Positions 47,693 to 59,273 of a stretch of DNA of 64,000 nt are shown piece by piece (position 1 is the first letter of the stretch; the number at the start of each line of letters is the position of its first letter). The position numbers were made by a program, and so were the translations under genes. This DNA comes from Syncephalastrum monosporum B8922. Its lineage: Eukaryota > Mucoromycota > Mucoromycetes > Mucorales > Syncephalastraceae. Below the pieces are notes generated by a model. That model saw only the letters and a program-made list of their open reading frames with translations, searched no databases and was not told where the DNA came from. Location of the stretch: the NCBI GenBank assembly GCA_000697355.1, contig JNEN01000831.1:47126-111125 (forward strand). Reading direction: 5' to 3'.

Positions 47693-50566
47693 ATGGGTGT
47701 GAAAAGAAAAGCCAAGTTACAAAAAGGAAAACAACCAAAGAAACAAAAAGGAAAACAACCAGAGAAACCATCCAAATCTATTAAGGATTACTTTCCAGCT
47801 TATGAGAAGGCTTCGCCGGCATCTACCAGGTATTATAGCACAGTATCAAGTAACGAATGTACTAAATCATCACATTTATAGTGTGGTGCCGCCCATTGGG
47901 ATACAGAACCCAGACAATGCCTGTTACATGAATGCATTGCTACAGTCTCTGTTTCATACATACAAGTTCCGCAATGCTTTGGGCCATGTCATGGAATTTG
48001 CCGGAAAGCCAGTAACGACAGCATTGTACAGAGTGTTTCAATCTCTCCAGGCTGCAGAAGAGCCCGGTAAGTGTGTATTTTGGCGAGGCTTCATCAGACA
48101 TTTACTCTAATATATACCTATACTAGATCCCCGGGAGCTCATGATGTCTATTAATTGGAAAGCATTTGATGATGGCGAATGGAACATGCAGCGGGACTCT
48201 GAAGAATGTCTGACAGTATTGCGGCAACACTTGATAGATGAAAACAAAAATGTAACTGATTTTATGAATGATGCCATCATGTACAAACCTAATGGATGAA
48301 AACCAGGAGGGCATTTACTTGAGCGATCTTGAAGCTGTTCTTCACGGCGATTGTGAAAAAACTGAGATAGCCAGAACAAGCAAGGTCAAGAGGATGCTTC
48401 AGCCGGAAATGCTTCCTCCAGGTAAATTTATATCAAAGATGAACAATGGACTTTTGCTAATGGAATATTTAGCATTATCGCTCCAAGTAGAGGGGTTTGG
48501 AAATCTTAAAGAATCCCTTGGGCACTACTTTACGAATAGCAGAGAAGCCCAGGATGATACTTGGGATATAATCACCAAGCTCACCAAATTGCCTCAGGTA
48601 TTATATTTGGGCCTCGGCCGCGTCAAGAACATGGGACAAAAGTTGGTCAAGGTAATCTATAAGAACACTTTTGGAGTAGCAAAAAGTATTGATGTACTCA
48701 CTTTTACTCTTAGATCAATGACAGATTTGCTTTCGAGGAGACGCTGGACTTGTCGGAATATACCAAAGCAGGGGATTTGGGAAATGCCACTTACACTCTG
48801 CACAGGTAACTGATAAATGTTTTGGTGATCTGCATACTTTTTTGTCTCACATGCAGCGTACAGCGTCATAATACATGGGGGAACACCCGGTACTGGGCAC
48901 TACTGGGTATACGTGAAGAAGACCGGCGTAAACCAACAAGAATGGTTTGAGTTAAACGATCTCAGCGTGACCCCTCGCTCTTTCTTTGACGTCACTAAGA
49001 CCGGCTATGGCGATGGTCAGTCCAACATCAGCGCACGGATGCTCGTGTATATCAAACAAGATGAGTACAATGACGTGATGTCCAACGACCCCCTTATTGC
49101 TCGAGGTACGTGCAGCGTTGATACAAGATGTAGCGCCTTCAATAATATATAACTTTGTATATTAGACCTACCGGTCGAGCATATCCAGCCGCCACCACTC
49201 AGCATCTCAATGCTGCCAATTGTATCCAGTTCGCTAACTAAGACAGCCCAGTCGCTGCAATTAGTCACAGCTCCGAGTGCATATCCATCAGGTAAGAAAG
49301 CATGGTCACCGTGGATGGCGCCAAAACAAAAAGATTCAACAATATTGAAAATCACAGTGAGTATATCCATATGAGTATGCGAGTCTTTTTTTTTTGCTAA
49401 TCCTTCACCATATCTATGACAGATCGCGACTATTGAAACCTTTCACGTAAATCCTGGACTTGGTTTTATTGACCTTGCTGACGCCGAGAGCAAAAAGACC
49501 ATACTGGCGCTCAGAGTCGAAAAGAGCAGGACATATAGCGACTTTACGCGCGACCTCGGTCTTTACGTCAGTGAGCCGATAGAAAACTTGCAACTGTGGG
49601 CCCTGATGAACAAAAGTGAAAACGCCAGAGAAAAGAAAAGGATGCGCGCATGTTCGCTGCTTTCTATGGAAGAAAACAGCAACTCCGGTAAGTGTAACTT
49701 TATTCTCTCTTCATTATTCTTTCAGCTGACAAACATGTATATATATTTTAGTGATGGAGCATATATACAGAGAAAAAGAAGGAACTAATGACGAGCTTTT
49801 CATCTATTTGCAAAAGCGCGAAACTAATACGCAGCTGAAAGACGATGACATACTGATCTTTATTAAGCATTATATCAAGCAGCCTATAAGGGGATATTTT
49901 TTCATGTAAGTGGCTTTTTTTATCGGAGCGACGCCTTGTTGACCCGATGTTTTTAGAAATTATGGCTCTGCTCTTGTTGAAAAGAAACAAACGATAAGAG
50001 CATCACTTTTGCTCCTCACCGGCAAAGAAGTCCAGGATAGCCAAAGTATCGCAGTCTATAAAGTATGTATAATATTCAAGAATACAAAATACAGATATCT
50101 CATACATTTTATACAGGAGACATACCACAGCGGTGAGCTGTTGGACCTGTCCAAAACATATGAAGAGGAAAATATCAGAAGCGGGGATATCCTTTATGTG
50201 GACTTCCTCAATCAGGAGACGTAAGTTAAAGATAAAGCATTAGAGCGCTGAGCAATAACTCGTTACAGGCACGGCAAGATTACTATTCCTCAGTTCATTG
50301 AGTATGCCAGCAAAAATATCAACCTCATATTGCTTCCTGGATTCGCATATCGCGATCTCAAGCCGGCTATGGAGCGGTGCCCCTGCGGTGTGACAGTCCA
50401 GCAGCTATACTTGTATGTGGCTGAGGCACTCCAAGAAGAAGTGAAGAACATACGGATTTGTAAAATGGACCATTTCAACGACAAGTTTCTTCTCGTACAA
50501 GAGTCTGACGAGACAATGGAAGATTTAGCTGGCAGATACATAATCATGTATGACCGCGCAGATTAA
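47693..50566 (+). CDS. USP7/Ubp15-like ubiquitin hydrolase lacking the MATH domain
   Basis: Thirteen exons: 47693-47829, 47882-48066, 48127-48251, 48307-48421, 48473-48651, 48714-48805, 48864-49105, 49166-49356, 49423-49687, 49752-49905, 49957-50062, 50117-50220, 50269-50566; 730 aa. A 45-residue Lys/Gln-rich basic N-terminus leads straight into a peptidase C19 domain. The Cys box is PDNACYMNALLQSLFHTYKF, then come QRDSEECLTVLRQHL, LPQVLYLGLGR and INDRFAFEETLDLSEY. The His box is GGTPGTGHYWVYV with ELNDLSVT downstream. The C-terminal half (from about TILKITIATIETF) aligns in order with the USP7 ubiquitin-like repeats. USP7/Ubp15 removes ubiquitin from many substrates and usually starts with a MATH domain for substrate binding, absent here. 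Catalytic Cys and His are intact, so activity is plausible. It may be a paralogue of a full-length enzyme elsewhere. Confidence 0.83.
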
Positions 50567-51011
50567 AGATGCTGTTTCTTGTTGTTTTCCGTTATCATGC
50601 ATTCATATAGCCAGATATGACATTATCTCATGCTGCTAATGGTCCTTGCTTGTTTCACATTGCGTTGCGAACTTTAAAAGAAGGCTCAGACTGTTTACCA
50701 TATGATTAAGGATGGAGGTTTACATAGCTGATCAGTATCTGAGAATATAGAGAAAAGAATTGATGATAGCGATGTTTGTTAATGGAGGCAAGTGCAAGAG
50801 AGAGGGCGCAGTATTCATCAGTACCTGACCGTCGTCGTTGAAAAATGCAAATACTAGAAACAGCTAACGTGCAACGTGGGTACGGGTTATTTTAAAAAAA
50901 ATGAAGAGGTATGAAAAGACTCTAGCAGATTTCTCGTGTAAAAAGTGAGTCCAGCGCTACGTTAGGACATCACATGATATTCAGATTTATTCTCAGATTC
51001 ACTGATCAGGT
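50567..51011. other. Convergent intergenic region
   Basis: About 445 AT-rich bases between two genes ending towards each other; nothing else seen. Confidence 0.5.
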
Positions 51012-51884
51012 CTACTCAAGATTCCTTAGCTCGCGTAAAACCTCCTGCACATCGTCAATGTCCACAATGTCGTCATCCAAGTAATCATCGGAATAAACCT
51101 CGGTATCAGGAATGTCGTCCTCAAACTCGTGTAACACCTCTTCCATATCGTCGACGTCCATGGTGTCATCCATATAATCATCGAGCAAGTCCTTGGGGTT
51201 AGGACGATAGTCCTCAAAGTACATGTCGCTCATTGTACGCCTTGCTTTACATATCGACTGCCTCAGTCTCTTGAACTCTCTCGCGCTAGCCTGGTCTGAC
51301 TTCTCCATAGCCTCCTCCAAAGTTCGTTTCAGATGGTTGTTGGCAGCAAGGACTGTATATTTCAATGTGTCAGCCGCTTGTTTGCTCATAGTATATGCGA
51401 AACCAAGCACTTACGTTCTGGCTCGGGTTGAGGAGGCGAACTGGTTGACGCAATTTTGTAGGAATAATCAGTTGTCTTTCCGTTGCATATGCCTTTTTTT
51501 CTTTTTCTTTTCCTTACCTTGATCCAAGTTCGAGCGTCATTATGTCCCTGATGGACTGCCCATACAATGTTGAGTGATCAGTACTGATAAAGCCATCGAT
51601 AATGGCTCGAGCAATATCTCCAGGGACTTCTTGGAGCTTAGCCTGGCGGAGAACACCGGTTTTGCAAATGCATGTCATGTACCATTGCTGGTCACTATCA
51701 GGAATATATTATCAGTCTTGTACTTTACGTTAATCGAACACACATGCACACACTTTGGAAGAGTCACCAGCAGATGAAAGCTGTAGTCTGCTTCATCCTC
51801 TAGACCATCTGGAACGACACATTCATGGATGATGAATTGAACCTCAAAGTCTTGTTCAAGGTAGATATCGTTATCATCCAACAT
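51012..51884 (-). CDS. Unknown protein, copy A of a tandem paralogue pair
   Basis: Exons (minus) 51884-51754, 51694-51518, 51440-51415 and 51352-51012 give 224 aa. The N-terminal module of about 100 residues contains CVVPDGLEDEADYSFHLLV and TCICKTGVLRQAKLQEV. It is shared in order with the gene at 52459-53184. The C-terminal half is a helix rich in Lys/Arg/Glu followed by a very acidic tail with repeated DD(V/M)(E/Q)EVL units and ending LRELRNLE. The shared module has paired cysteines and a conserved VLRQA helix. I do not recognise it. The 26-nt third exon is required for frame. Expression and function are unknown. Confidence 0.65.
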
Positions 51885-52458
51885 TGAAGCAGGGAAGGAA
51901 AGCGAAAGAAGGATTAATGTCGTTGACAAGACAGGACAAGACAAAAGCACGTATACAGTTAAAGAGAGAAGAAAGCACTCAATAGGAGATGAAACGCGAT
52001 TTATATTTTATAAAGTAGTGCGACACACGGTGGTAATGTCTTCGTCGCAACAAGACAATGAGCGATTATTACGTCAATCATAGGGGATGGATAGCCCTTA
52101 CGACTTGCATACCAACCGGCTGACTGATGGATAGAAAATCACTGTCAGGAGAATGCTCAATCGCAGGAGCCTAGCTCATAGTAGGCTTATCGTCCCAACT
52201 GAGTCCTTTTGTCGAAATCTCGTCATCTCATGGCATTCGTAAAAAGGCTCGTACAAGCGGTATGGATAAAGCTGGCTTTTTTTTAACTTTTTTATTTTCT
52301 TAGAGCTCACTCAAAAAGCAATACGATTTCAATTTACAATTCACCTTTTTACAGGTGTTCATGATCAAGGTCTTCTCCATTGACAATCACAAAAAGATGT
52401 GACATGTAGACTACTGATATCAATCAGTATTCACTTATTGAAGAAGGCACGTGCACCT
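51885..52458. other. Spacer between the tandem paralogues
   Basis: About 570 bases between the end of copy B and the start of copy A; AT-rich, no ORF. Confidence 0.5.
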
Positions 52459-53184
52459 TCATAAAGTCGCTCTTCCTATTTCTGCAATTCTTGCTGATCT
52501 CCTCAGTGCACTCGTCGCTTCTATATCGTCGAGGGTGTCAACCATGGTATCGTCAGAATCTGCAAGATCCACTGCAGAATAATTCTCGAAGAACTCGTTG
52601 CGGAAGTTGGATACGATGACGCCGAGCTCGTCGAATCGACGATTGATGGTGTGCGAAGCTGCGTCCATTGTTTCTTGGATAGTTCTTTGCGAGCTCGTGG
52701 TCATGGCTGCATCTTTCATCATATGAGCCCATACATACATGTAAATCTAGAATTTACTGCTTACATGATTGCTTCGGAGAAGGTGGGTTCTCTTTCAACA
52801 CGTAGCGGCGCACGAGCTCAATGGAGTCGATGATAAAGACCTGAGAACAGCGACGATTTCGAGGCGGTTCAACCATTTCTTCAATGATACCATGGGCTCT
52901 GACTCCGATATAGTTTTGAAGAACATCTTGAAACCTGGCTTGGCGCAGAACATCGGCTCTGCATTTGCATTCCATGTGCACTTTTTTATCTTCCCTTTGG
53001 AGATAGCTTATCAACTTTGTCTTCATAGAAAAAGGCATACCTGAACATACTCTGCGATATATACAAGCATATGGAAGGTATATTCCGCGGTGTCTTGTAC
53101 GTCCTCTGGAACAATACACGCTTGGCTGAAACAGAGAGCACTGTAGTATTGCTTATTCTGGGGTAAAGCATCATAAGCGCCCAT
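52459..53184 (-). CDS. Unknown protein, copy B of a tandem paralogue pair
   Basis: Exons (minus) 53184-53051, 52994-52765 and 52712-52459 give 205 aa. The module CIVPEDVQDTAEYTFHMLV then HMECKCRADVLRQARFQDV aligns with copy A, and a first-intron position is shared within a few codons. This supports both gene models. Copy B continues with FIIDSIELVRRYVLKENPP and a different C-terminus: a helix (TIQETMDAASHTINRRFDEL) and an acidic stretch ending with a basic RRSARIAEIGRATL tail. The C-terminal halves have diverged more than the N-terminal module. No known domain recognised. Confidence 0.65.
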
Positions 53185-54991
53185 GGTATAGTAAATAAAG
53201 TCAAAAGAAAAGAAAACAGAAAAGAGCACATACAATCTGTTCGAGCCTTATGTAAAAAGGCATCATTGTATCCTAACTAGCCTATGGAATTTCGTTCCGA
53301 AATCAGCTCTCGTAGACTACACTTCATTGAGGCTGGAGTCGTTGACACACGCTCATGGTGTGCTGCCTCCATTTCACCTGAATTTGAATGCATTCTTCAT
53401 TTACAGCAACACAATATACATTAACCAGTCGAAAAACCATTATCGGTGATGGAGCAGACATTTAGCGCTGTGGCGATGTCAGTGCATGATTTTTAAATGA
53501 GGTTCCGGTCACTGACGACAAAGGCTAGAAACACGCAAAGGGAGTAGGAGGAAAGGAGAGCAAAGCCGGAAGAAAGTAGAACCATGAGGGGAAGGAAGGA
53601 GCGGGAATGAAACCTGTGTTGACATTGCATATTCATTGTAGAGACATGAACCTGTTTCACTTTACATAGAAGACAGGAGGGGAGGGGGGAAAGAAGACAG
53701 CAAGCTAAGTATACATCGGAAGAAGGTTACCGATGTCCCAGATCATGCATGCACTCCTGACAAGACAATTTATTATCATGCACGTCGGTGCAGTTGAGCG
53801 GGCAGCCGGTGGCAGACGGATTTCAGGAACGCATGTGGTTTTCCATGAGATGACATAAACCGCATCTGGCAATAGGAAAAGGAACGGAGGAAGAAAAGAC
53901 CCTGATGAAAATTGATGTCAGATACCCTTCTTCCCTAGCTTAACCAGGTCTTTTTCATCTGGAAATTGATACGCTCATCCTCCCCCTTCATGTCTCTTGC
54001 ACTCACAACACCCTCCCCCCGCGCGTCGTTTCTTCCAAATAAGGTTCGCCTTGAACAGCAGCTTTCTCGTGTTACTTTGTCTTCCTGTCGGCACACTGAC
54101 TACACTATTCCTCCACCTGCATCCCCGGGGGTTGGGCCGGGAATTTTCCAAAACTGTCGAAAGTGGATTTCTATTTGGTCGCGATCGGCAATGACGCCGT
54201 CGTGCTGCGCACAGCCTGGAACCCACTTTTGAGCACCATCAAAAGAAGTGTCGTCCTTTTTCAGCAGAATGAACCTGTTGGAGGTGGTGCATGCACCAAA
54301 AAAATTACTATATCTGTATGAATTTTGCTTTTCGTGCTATGGAAAGCTGAGGACCTACATAGTTAACAGATCTCGTCATCTGTCTAACTTTCACATTTGA
54401 CATACTACGTAGTTTTTCAGGTGTGAAGTGAAGCAAGTCAATTTAGTACCAAGATATTTAGGAGTACTCTTCCCTCCGGGGAATTGCACGTACAGGAGTG
54501 AAGTAGCCAGTATAGAGAGGCAAAGAAAGTTGCCCAAAAAGGATAATGTGCGATGCGACGACAGCTTGCTGTTGTTCAAATCGATCTTTTTTTGAAGGGG
54601 GTGAGCGTATCAATTGGCTTTCTTTATCTTTTTCTTTTTATGTCTATTATTTGCTTTATATGATACCAGGCATTTCTGAACGTTCAAGTGACCTCCCTAC
54701 GTGTGAACGATACAAAGAGAAGGCAAGTTACTGGTGTCTAATTCAATGTGTATGGTAGGAAGCATCAGCGAGGTCAGAGTCGGAGAGGGGGGTTGGGTGT
54801 ACCAGGCAGACGCAATAACTATATAGATATCTCGTTTCTCATGTTACGGGAAAACGAGGTCTTTACACAACTATTCCCCTCATTCTGTCCGTCTATTTTC
54901 ACTATTAATAAAATAGTACTACAGATTTTTCAAGGTGTGATGTCCTATCCTCATGTAGTTACTATTACACCATTAGTTCCTTTACTACACG
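53185..54991. other. Intergenic spacer with a small coding-like relic
   Basis: About 1.8 kb. At 53990-54300 (plus) two frames in succession read like protein (LEQQLSRVTLSS in one, FYLVAIGNDAVVLRTAWNPL in the next), as if a gene fragment carries a frameshift; no family recognised. The rest is purine-rich (53530-53700) or AT-rich, with no ORF. Confidence 0.4.
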
Positions 54992-55342
54992 TTAACACAA
55001 TGGACCTACCAACTGCCTTACCAGTGACATAATACAACCCATCAAAAAGCCCACGCCGACTTCGTTAAAACTTTCAAGTCGCAAACTCGCCATTTGCATC
55101 TTCCATTTCTTATTTTCATTCTCTAGCATAGCAACATGAGTGAATCGAGACCTATTTTTGTAATAATCAGGCATCCCCCAAAGGGCCAAGACAATGACAA
55201 AGCTTGAGTGAGCATCATCCTCTGTCCGCGACCTTTGCAAAACCACAGCAGGGCTTTTGGGCAATTTTGAAATAACTTGTGAACCAGATATGGCTCTCAT
55301 TATCACTGTGTATGCAAGCGTCCAGCAGCACTGATCAGCCAT
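54992..55342 (-). CDS. Hypothetical ORF, 116 aa
   Basis: ATG-initiated ORF with ordinary amino-acid composition (SSFVIVLALWGMPDYYKNR and a C-terminal GVGFLMGCIMSLVRQL). It may be one exon, since a plausible donor precedes the stop. It lies next to the transposase relic and has no recognised domain, so it could be transposon-derived or spurious. Confidence 0.3.
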   Translation of the reverse strand: MADQCCWTLAYTVIMRAISGSQVISKLPKSPAVVLQRSRTEDDAHSSFVIVLALWGMPDYYKNRSRFTHVAMLENENKKWKMQMASLRLESFNEVGVGFLMGCIMSLVRQLVGPLC

Positions 55343-55394
55343 CTATATCGGCAGGGAGATGTCATATTTGGTAGGAGACCTCTTATATCCACAG

Positions 55395-55745
55395 GAAACA
55401 TAAAGTTCTACCACATTGTTTACTGTCATCTTTTGCCTTGACAACGGCAGCATTGATGCGCTCTGGCGTCCTCTCAATGTGCGTGTTCCAGTTCAGCTTG
55501 TCAAGAGACTCCCAAGTCAATTAGGATAGAATTCGTGAAGGCCTCATAAATAAAATGTCAGACTGGCACTCGTTTGGACTCACCAAAACATCATCGTGGT
55601 CCTGTCGATCTTTAACGTAGGTTCGAGACAGTTGAAGAAGTTGGCCTCGTCCTTCGAGCGCTAAACGCGTACTTGGCCTTATATATCGCCTCTATTAAAG
55701 CTGGCTTTGTCGGTCCACAAGAATTTGATCCAGTCATCAAGAGTT
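55395..55745 (-). mobile_element. Decayed Tc1/mariner-type transposase
   Basis: Read on the minus strand, frame-broken blocks resemble the DDE transposase core in the right order: WIKFLWTDKASFN (family form: W..VLFSDESxFN, here with Lys for the usual Glu after Asp), LEPTLKIDRTTMMFW (family form: PTVKxGGGSVMVWG) and a C-terminal LNWNTHIERTPERINAAVVK. Stops and shifts lie between the blocks, so it is dead. I could not define terminal inverted repeats or a TA duplication. Confidence 0.6.
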
Positions 55746-56370
55746 CAGGTCTTGTATCTTGTGTTTATTTGCCAGGAACGGCTACTTTTGGGCTTTAATG
55801 CAAGTCCGTTTTAGATAGCGTCGGATAATCTGGTGGACATATTGAGATCACAATGTCTCGTAATGTCGCACACTGGAGAGCAACGCTGCTCATCACTTCG
55901 CTCACTAAGAAGGAAGTGTATTATTGGCCGACTGTCCGGTGCCCGTCTCGTTTTTATCAAACACGTTTCTGGTATGCACGAATATTGACAGGTGGCAAGC
56001 TATTTTGATAGCTAACGTACTGCACAGTACTCTACAGCATGCACAATGCTGTATGAGTAAGCAGGGGTCGTTATAATTCTCCCGATGTGGAGGTAGACGT
56101 TGTGATCTTTATTGAGGGGCTGCGAATTCGGAAAACATGCTGCTTTGTTGGAGAAGTGGAGGATGTAAAAGAAGATAAAGAAAGCGACAAAATTAGACTG
56201 CTGAGCAGCAAATCACTTTCTAATTTGTTCACTTCGTGATTTCCCAATAGCCTACAGATGCAGGGCGGATACCAGCGTAAAATTCGTTGTTTCGATTCAC
56301 ATCTTGAGGAGTAGATATAAAGGGTCGATGTTGGAAACCGAATGGCTTCATTCCCAAACTTTTCAACAAC

Positions 56371-56580
56371 ATGCTCCGCAAAAACAAGACAAACGGCGGC
56401 GACGCCGGCAACCGCAAGGCTCCGAAGAAGCAGGCCCACGGGGCCAAGACGAAACTCGGGCACTGGAGTGCCCATCCAAAGGACCTGTGCTTGGTCCATC
56501 AAACCGCCAAGCACACCAACGAGCTGTGCAGGGCACAGCAAGCACTGCGCGTTGTGCAGCAGCAGCAGCAGCAGCAGTGA
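56371..56580 (+). mobile_element. Gag-like zinc-knuckle ORF fragment
   Basis: 69-codon ORF with a Lys/Gly-rich start and the pattern CLVHQTAKHTNELC (C-x2-H-x4-H-x4-C), a motif common in gag proteins of fungal LTR retrotransposons, followed by a poly-Gln end. No reverse transcriptase, integrase or LTR was found nearby, so this is at most a fragment. The match is one short motif. Confidence 0.4.
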
Positions 56581-56645
56581 GCGCCCGCTCTCTCCCTCGC
56601 TCTCTCCCTCGCTCTCTCCCTCGCTCTCTCGCTCTCGCTGTCTCG

Positions 56646-56714
<69 letters not shown>

Positions 56715-56818
56715 TTTCCTTTCCCCCCCCCTCTCTCTCTCTGCCTCTTTCCTTCTCCCCCTTCTCTCTGCCTCTCTCTCTCCCCTCTTTCTCTTCTTTT
56801 TCTTTTCCTTTTTTTTTT
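56581..56818. repeat. Long CT-rich polypyrimidine tract
   Basis: About 240 bases of almost pure pyrimidine on the plus strand: first ctctccctcg repeats, then about 65 bases of perfect (TC)n, then cctctttccttt variants and a poly-T end. Frames here are shadows. Such tracts can form triplex/H-DNA and are length-variable. Confidence 0.9.
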
Positions 56819-57236
56819 TTCCAAATAAAAGGCAGTTATAGCATAAATTGAACGCTTGCAAAGCATACATGTGGTTGCTCGGAGATAGAGTAGGCTGGAT
56901 TTCTTACTGACCAGTCGAATAGTCCAAGTACCAGAATCCAAAGTAAACAGGCCACTTAAGCTGTTCCATATCTATAGTGATAGCTGTATAAAGCTCGGTC
57001 ACTACGTGGCTTGCAAGCACTATTCATATTTTATATTTGTATGATCTCACGTCGCGCAACCAAGTATTTTGCTGTCACTATATTCAGCGCCTTCCCAACT
57101 TATTCAGAAGCCTTTCCAAACAGTCTCTCTGTTCACTGTATGAACAAGCTTTGTTTTCCCTCTTTTTCTCGCCCTTTTAGCACCATTGTATACATACATA
57201 CTGCCAACGAAAATTGACGTAAATTTCATACAAAAC

Positions 57237-57518
57237 TCAAAAATCTGTATCCTCATAACAGGCGACCGGATAGAAAGGTGGTCTGTTCGACCATCTGGTT
57301 TTTTTCGGTTTACTCAGTATGTGATGATTGTCAATGATTTCACTATTTTTTTTCCAGACCGGATAATGGGGAGGCCCACGGCCTGTTTGGGATTGGTATA
57401 ACTCCAAGGGTATTCTTGCCAGTTCAGTCTTGAGTGCGTCCGCTTCGACGAGCGCGACATGATATGGTTCTGCCCTGTCAATGTCTCCGGTCTTGATTTT
57501 GCCTTGTATCGGGTTCAT
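57237..57518 (-). CDS. Hypothetical ORF, 93 aa, possibly transposon-derived
   Basis: ATG-initiated ORF starting MNPIQGKIKTGDIDRAEPYH, with a helical ALVEADALKTELARIPLELY stretch. Ordinary composition, no low complexity, no domain recognised. Its position among element relics makes a retrotransposon fragment possible. Confidence 0.3.
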   Translation of the reverse strand: MNPIQGKIKTGDIDRAEPYHVALVEADALKTELARIPLELYQSQTGRGPPHYPVWKKNSEIIDNHHILSKPKKTRWSNRPPFYPVACYEDTDF

Positions 57519-58908
57519 CCCGGTATAAAAAGTTCCTCTTAGTCTTTGATCATGTATTATACAAATTTCTGATTCTTGAGGTATGTCAATGTCGATTTAG
57601 GTGATTTTTTCTTTTCAGCATGTGATATAGGGTAGGTAAGATAAAATAAAGGCAACAGGAATAAGTCTGTGAGAATGTCTGTAGGTTGTTTTTTATAAAG
57701 GCAGTTGAATTTGTGTTCTCAACTTATGCTAGTTGGGTTCTATCTTCTACCCTTTATATATCTTCTTGAATCTCACTTATGATGCCATGATCCGGGTACT
57801 CGGTTGCATACGAGCCCATCGGTATAAAGTGCGTAATGCAGATAAATTTCAATTGACATGTCGGATAAATGTGGTCCATACTAACGCAGTGAAACATTGA
57901 ATTATGCCAATGTCATAATAAAAATACCGGTATTCCTTGTGCGAGTCTTCTATGTCATCTTTGCGGGTAATCATTCTCATATTGGACGTACTTGTCTCGG
58001 TAATAATATTTATGTCTTCCTTGGCATTCAATCTCGGTATTATTATTAGGCAGTATGATTTGAGAGCAGCCGTATCAGTGACTAAGTGGCCACATCTACC
58101 ACACAGCATAAACTGACTTTACTGTCCATACATGTTAGTATTGATGTAGGATATTGCCGGTTTAATTTTTTTTGCCACCCGGTGTCTCGAAAAAATCGGG
58201 CAGTTTCTAGTGTATATTCTCTGGTATCAAAGTACAACGACCTCTCCGAGATATGTTTCTAGCCAGAAATGTACGGGCACTGGCTGGTGAGCAGTCATGT
58301 GGAAAGTCGTGAGACGATTTGCTTTCCGAAAGTTTTGGTATAGGTACGCGAATTATCTTGTGTATCGAGTTGAAGGAGCTGGGATCATGAGGCATTCTGA
58401 CAAAACAACGTATATCGCGGCGTTTTTGCGTGACAGGCATTGCTCCCGCGGCTTAAACCACAGGGTTGTACTATATAAACGAGAAAAAGGAAAATGCATA
58501 TATTCAAGTAAGAACAGCGATTTAACTGAGGCCAAGCGCTTCGCTGTGCTTTTTTATTTTTAACCAACAGTCATTTCAGTAGTCTAGCCGCAAAGTGTAT
58601 GGTACTTCTTCATTATACACTTCGTTTATGTGTAGTTTAAGCGTTTATAGAGTGTTTCCTATACGAAACAATAAGAGATGAGAAACCAAAAAAAAAAATT
58701 AGGAGTGAGGATTTGGGTTTATTCATTATATAGTAGCTGCTCAAGGTCTTTAAACCGAGCGCTGGAGAGCTTCACGTACTGGAATTATCATCAGCAAAGT
58801 CGCGTCTTTTGTCACTTAATACCTCTTTTCCTCTTTTCCTCGCTCCCTCTCCCTTTCCCTTTCCCTCTCTTCCTCGTATGTCTCTGATGCTTCTCCTTAT
58901 GGGCGCTG
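57519..58908. other. Spacer downstream of the Fanzor gene
   Basis: About 1.4 kb of AT-rich DNA with short ORFs only. The half nearer the Fanzor (58200-58900) could include the element's left end and guide-RNA sequence, but I could not identify terminal repeats by eye. Confidence 0.4.
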
Positions 58909-59273
58909 GGGCTGTGCTACCCTGGTCGACTGCTCAACAGCGGCGCGCTATTCCTCATGTTTCTTTTGTTCTTCTTCCTCTTGTGGAGTTCGGGTCTGAC
59001 GCTGGAGTTCGATTGATCTGTTGCCCTTGGTTAACTGCTCGACAGCGGCGCGTTGCTCTCCTGCTCTTCTTATTCCTCTTGTTCCTCTTGTTCCTCTTGT
59101 CCCTCTTGTCCCTCTTGTCCCTCTTGTCCCTCATGTTCCTCTTGTCCCTCATGTTCCTCTTGTTCTTCTTGTTCCTCATGCTCCTCCTGTTCTTCTTCCT
59201 CTTGGGGAGTTCGCGTCTGACGCTGGAGATCGGTCGGTCTGCTGCCCTTGGTCAACTGCTCAACAGCGGCGCG
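58909..59273 (-). repeat. Tandem copies of the Fanzor 3' terminal coding block
   Basis: A block read on the minus strand as RRAAVEQLTKG...LQRQTRTPQEEE (about 59195-59273) recurs at about 58977-59052, beyond the stop codon and with substitutions. It recurs again partially at about 58909-58947. Between the first two copies lies a 9-nt-period array (ctcttgtcc/ctcttgttc, about 59064-59170) that encodes the E/Q/G tail. The duplication means the present stop codon sits inside a repeat, so the original C-terminus is uncertain. Confidence 0.8.

Noticed and set aside
59064..59170. Short-period repeat as a possible CRISPR array
   Set aside because: Period is 9 nt with no spacers and it is in-frame coding; a minisatellite, not CRISPR.
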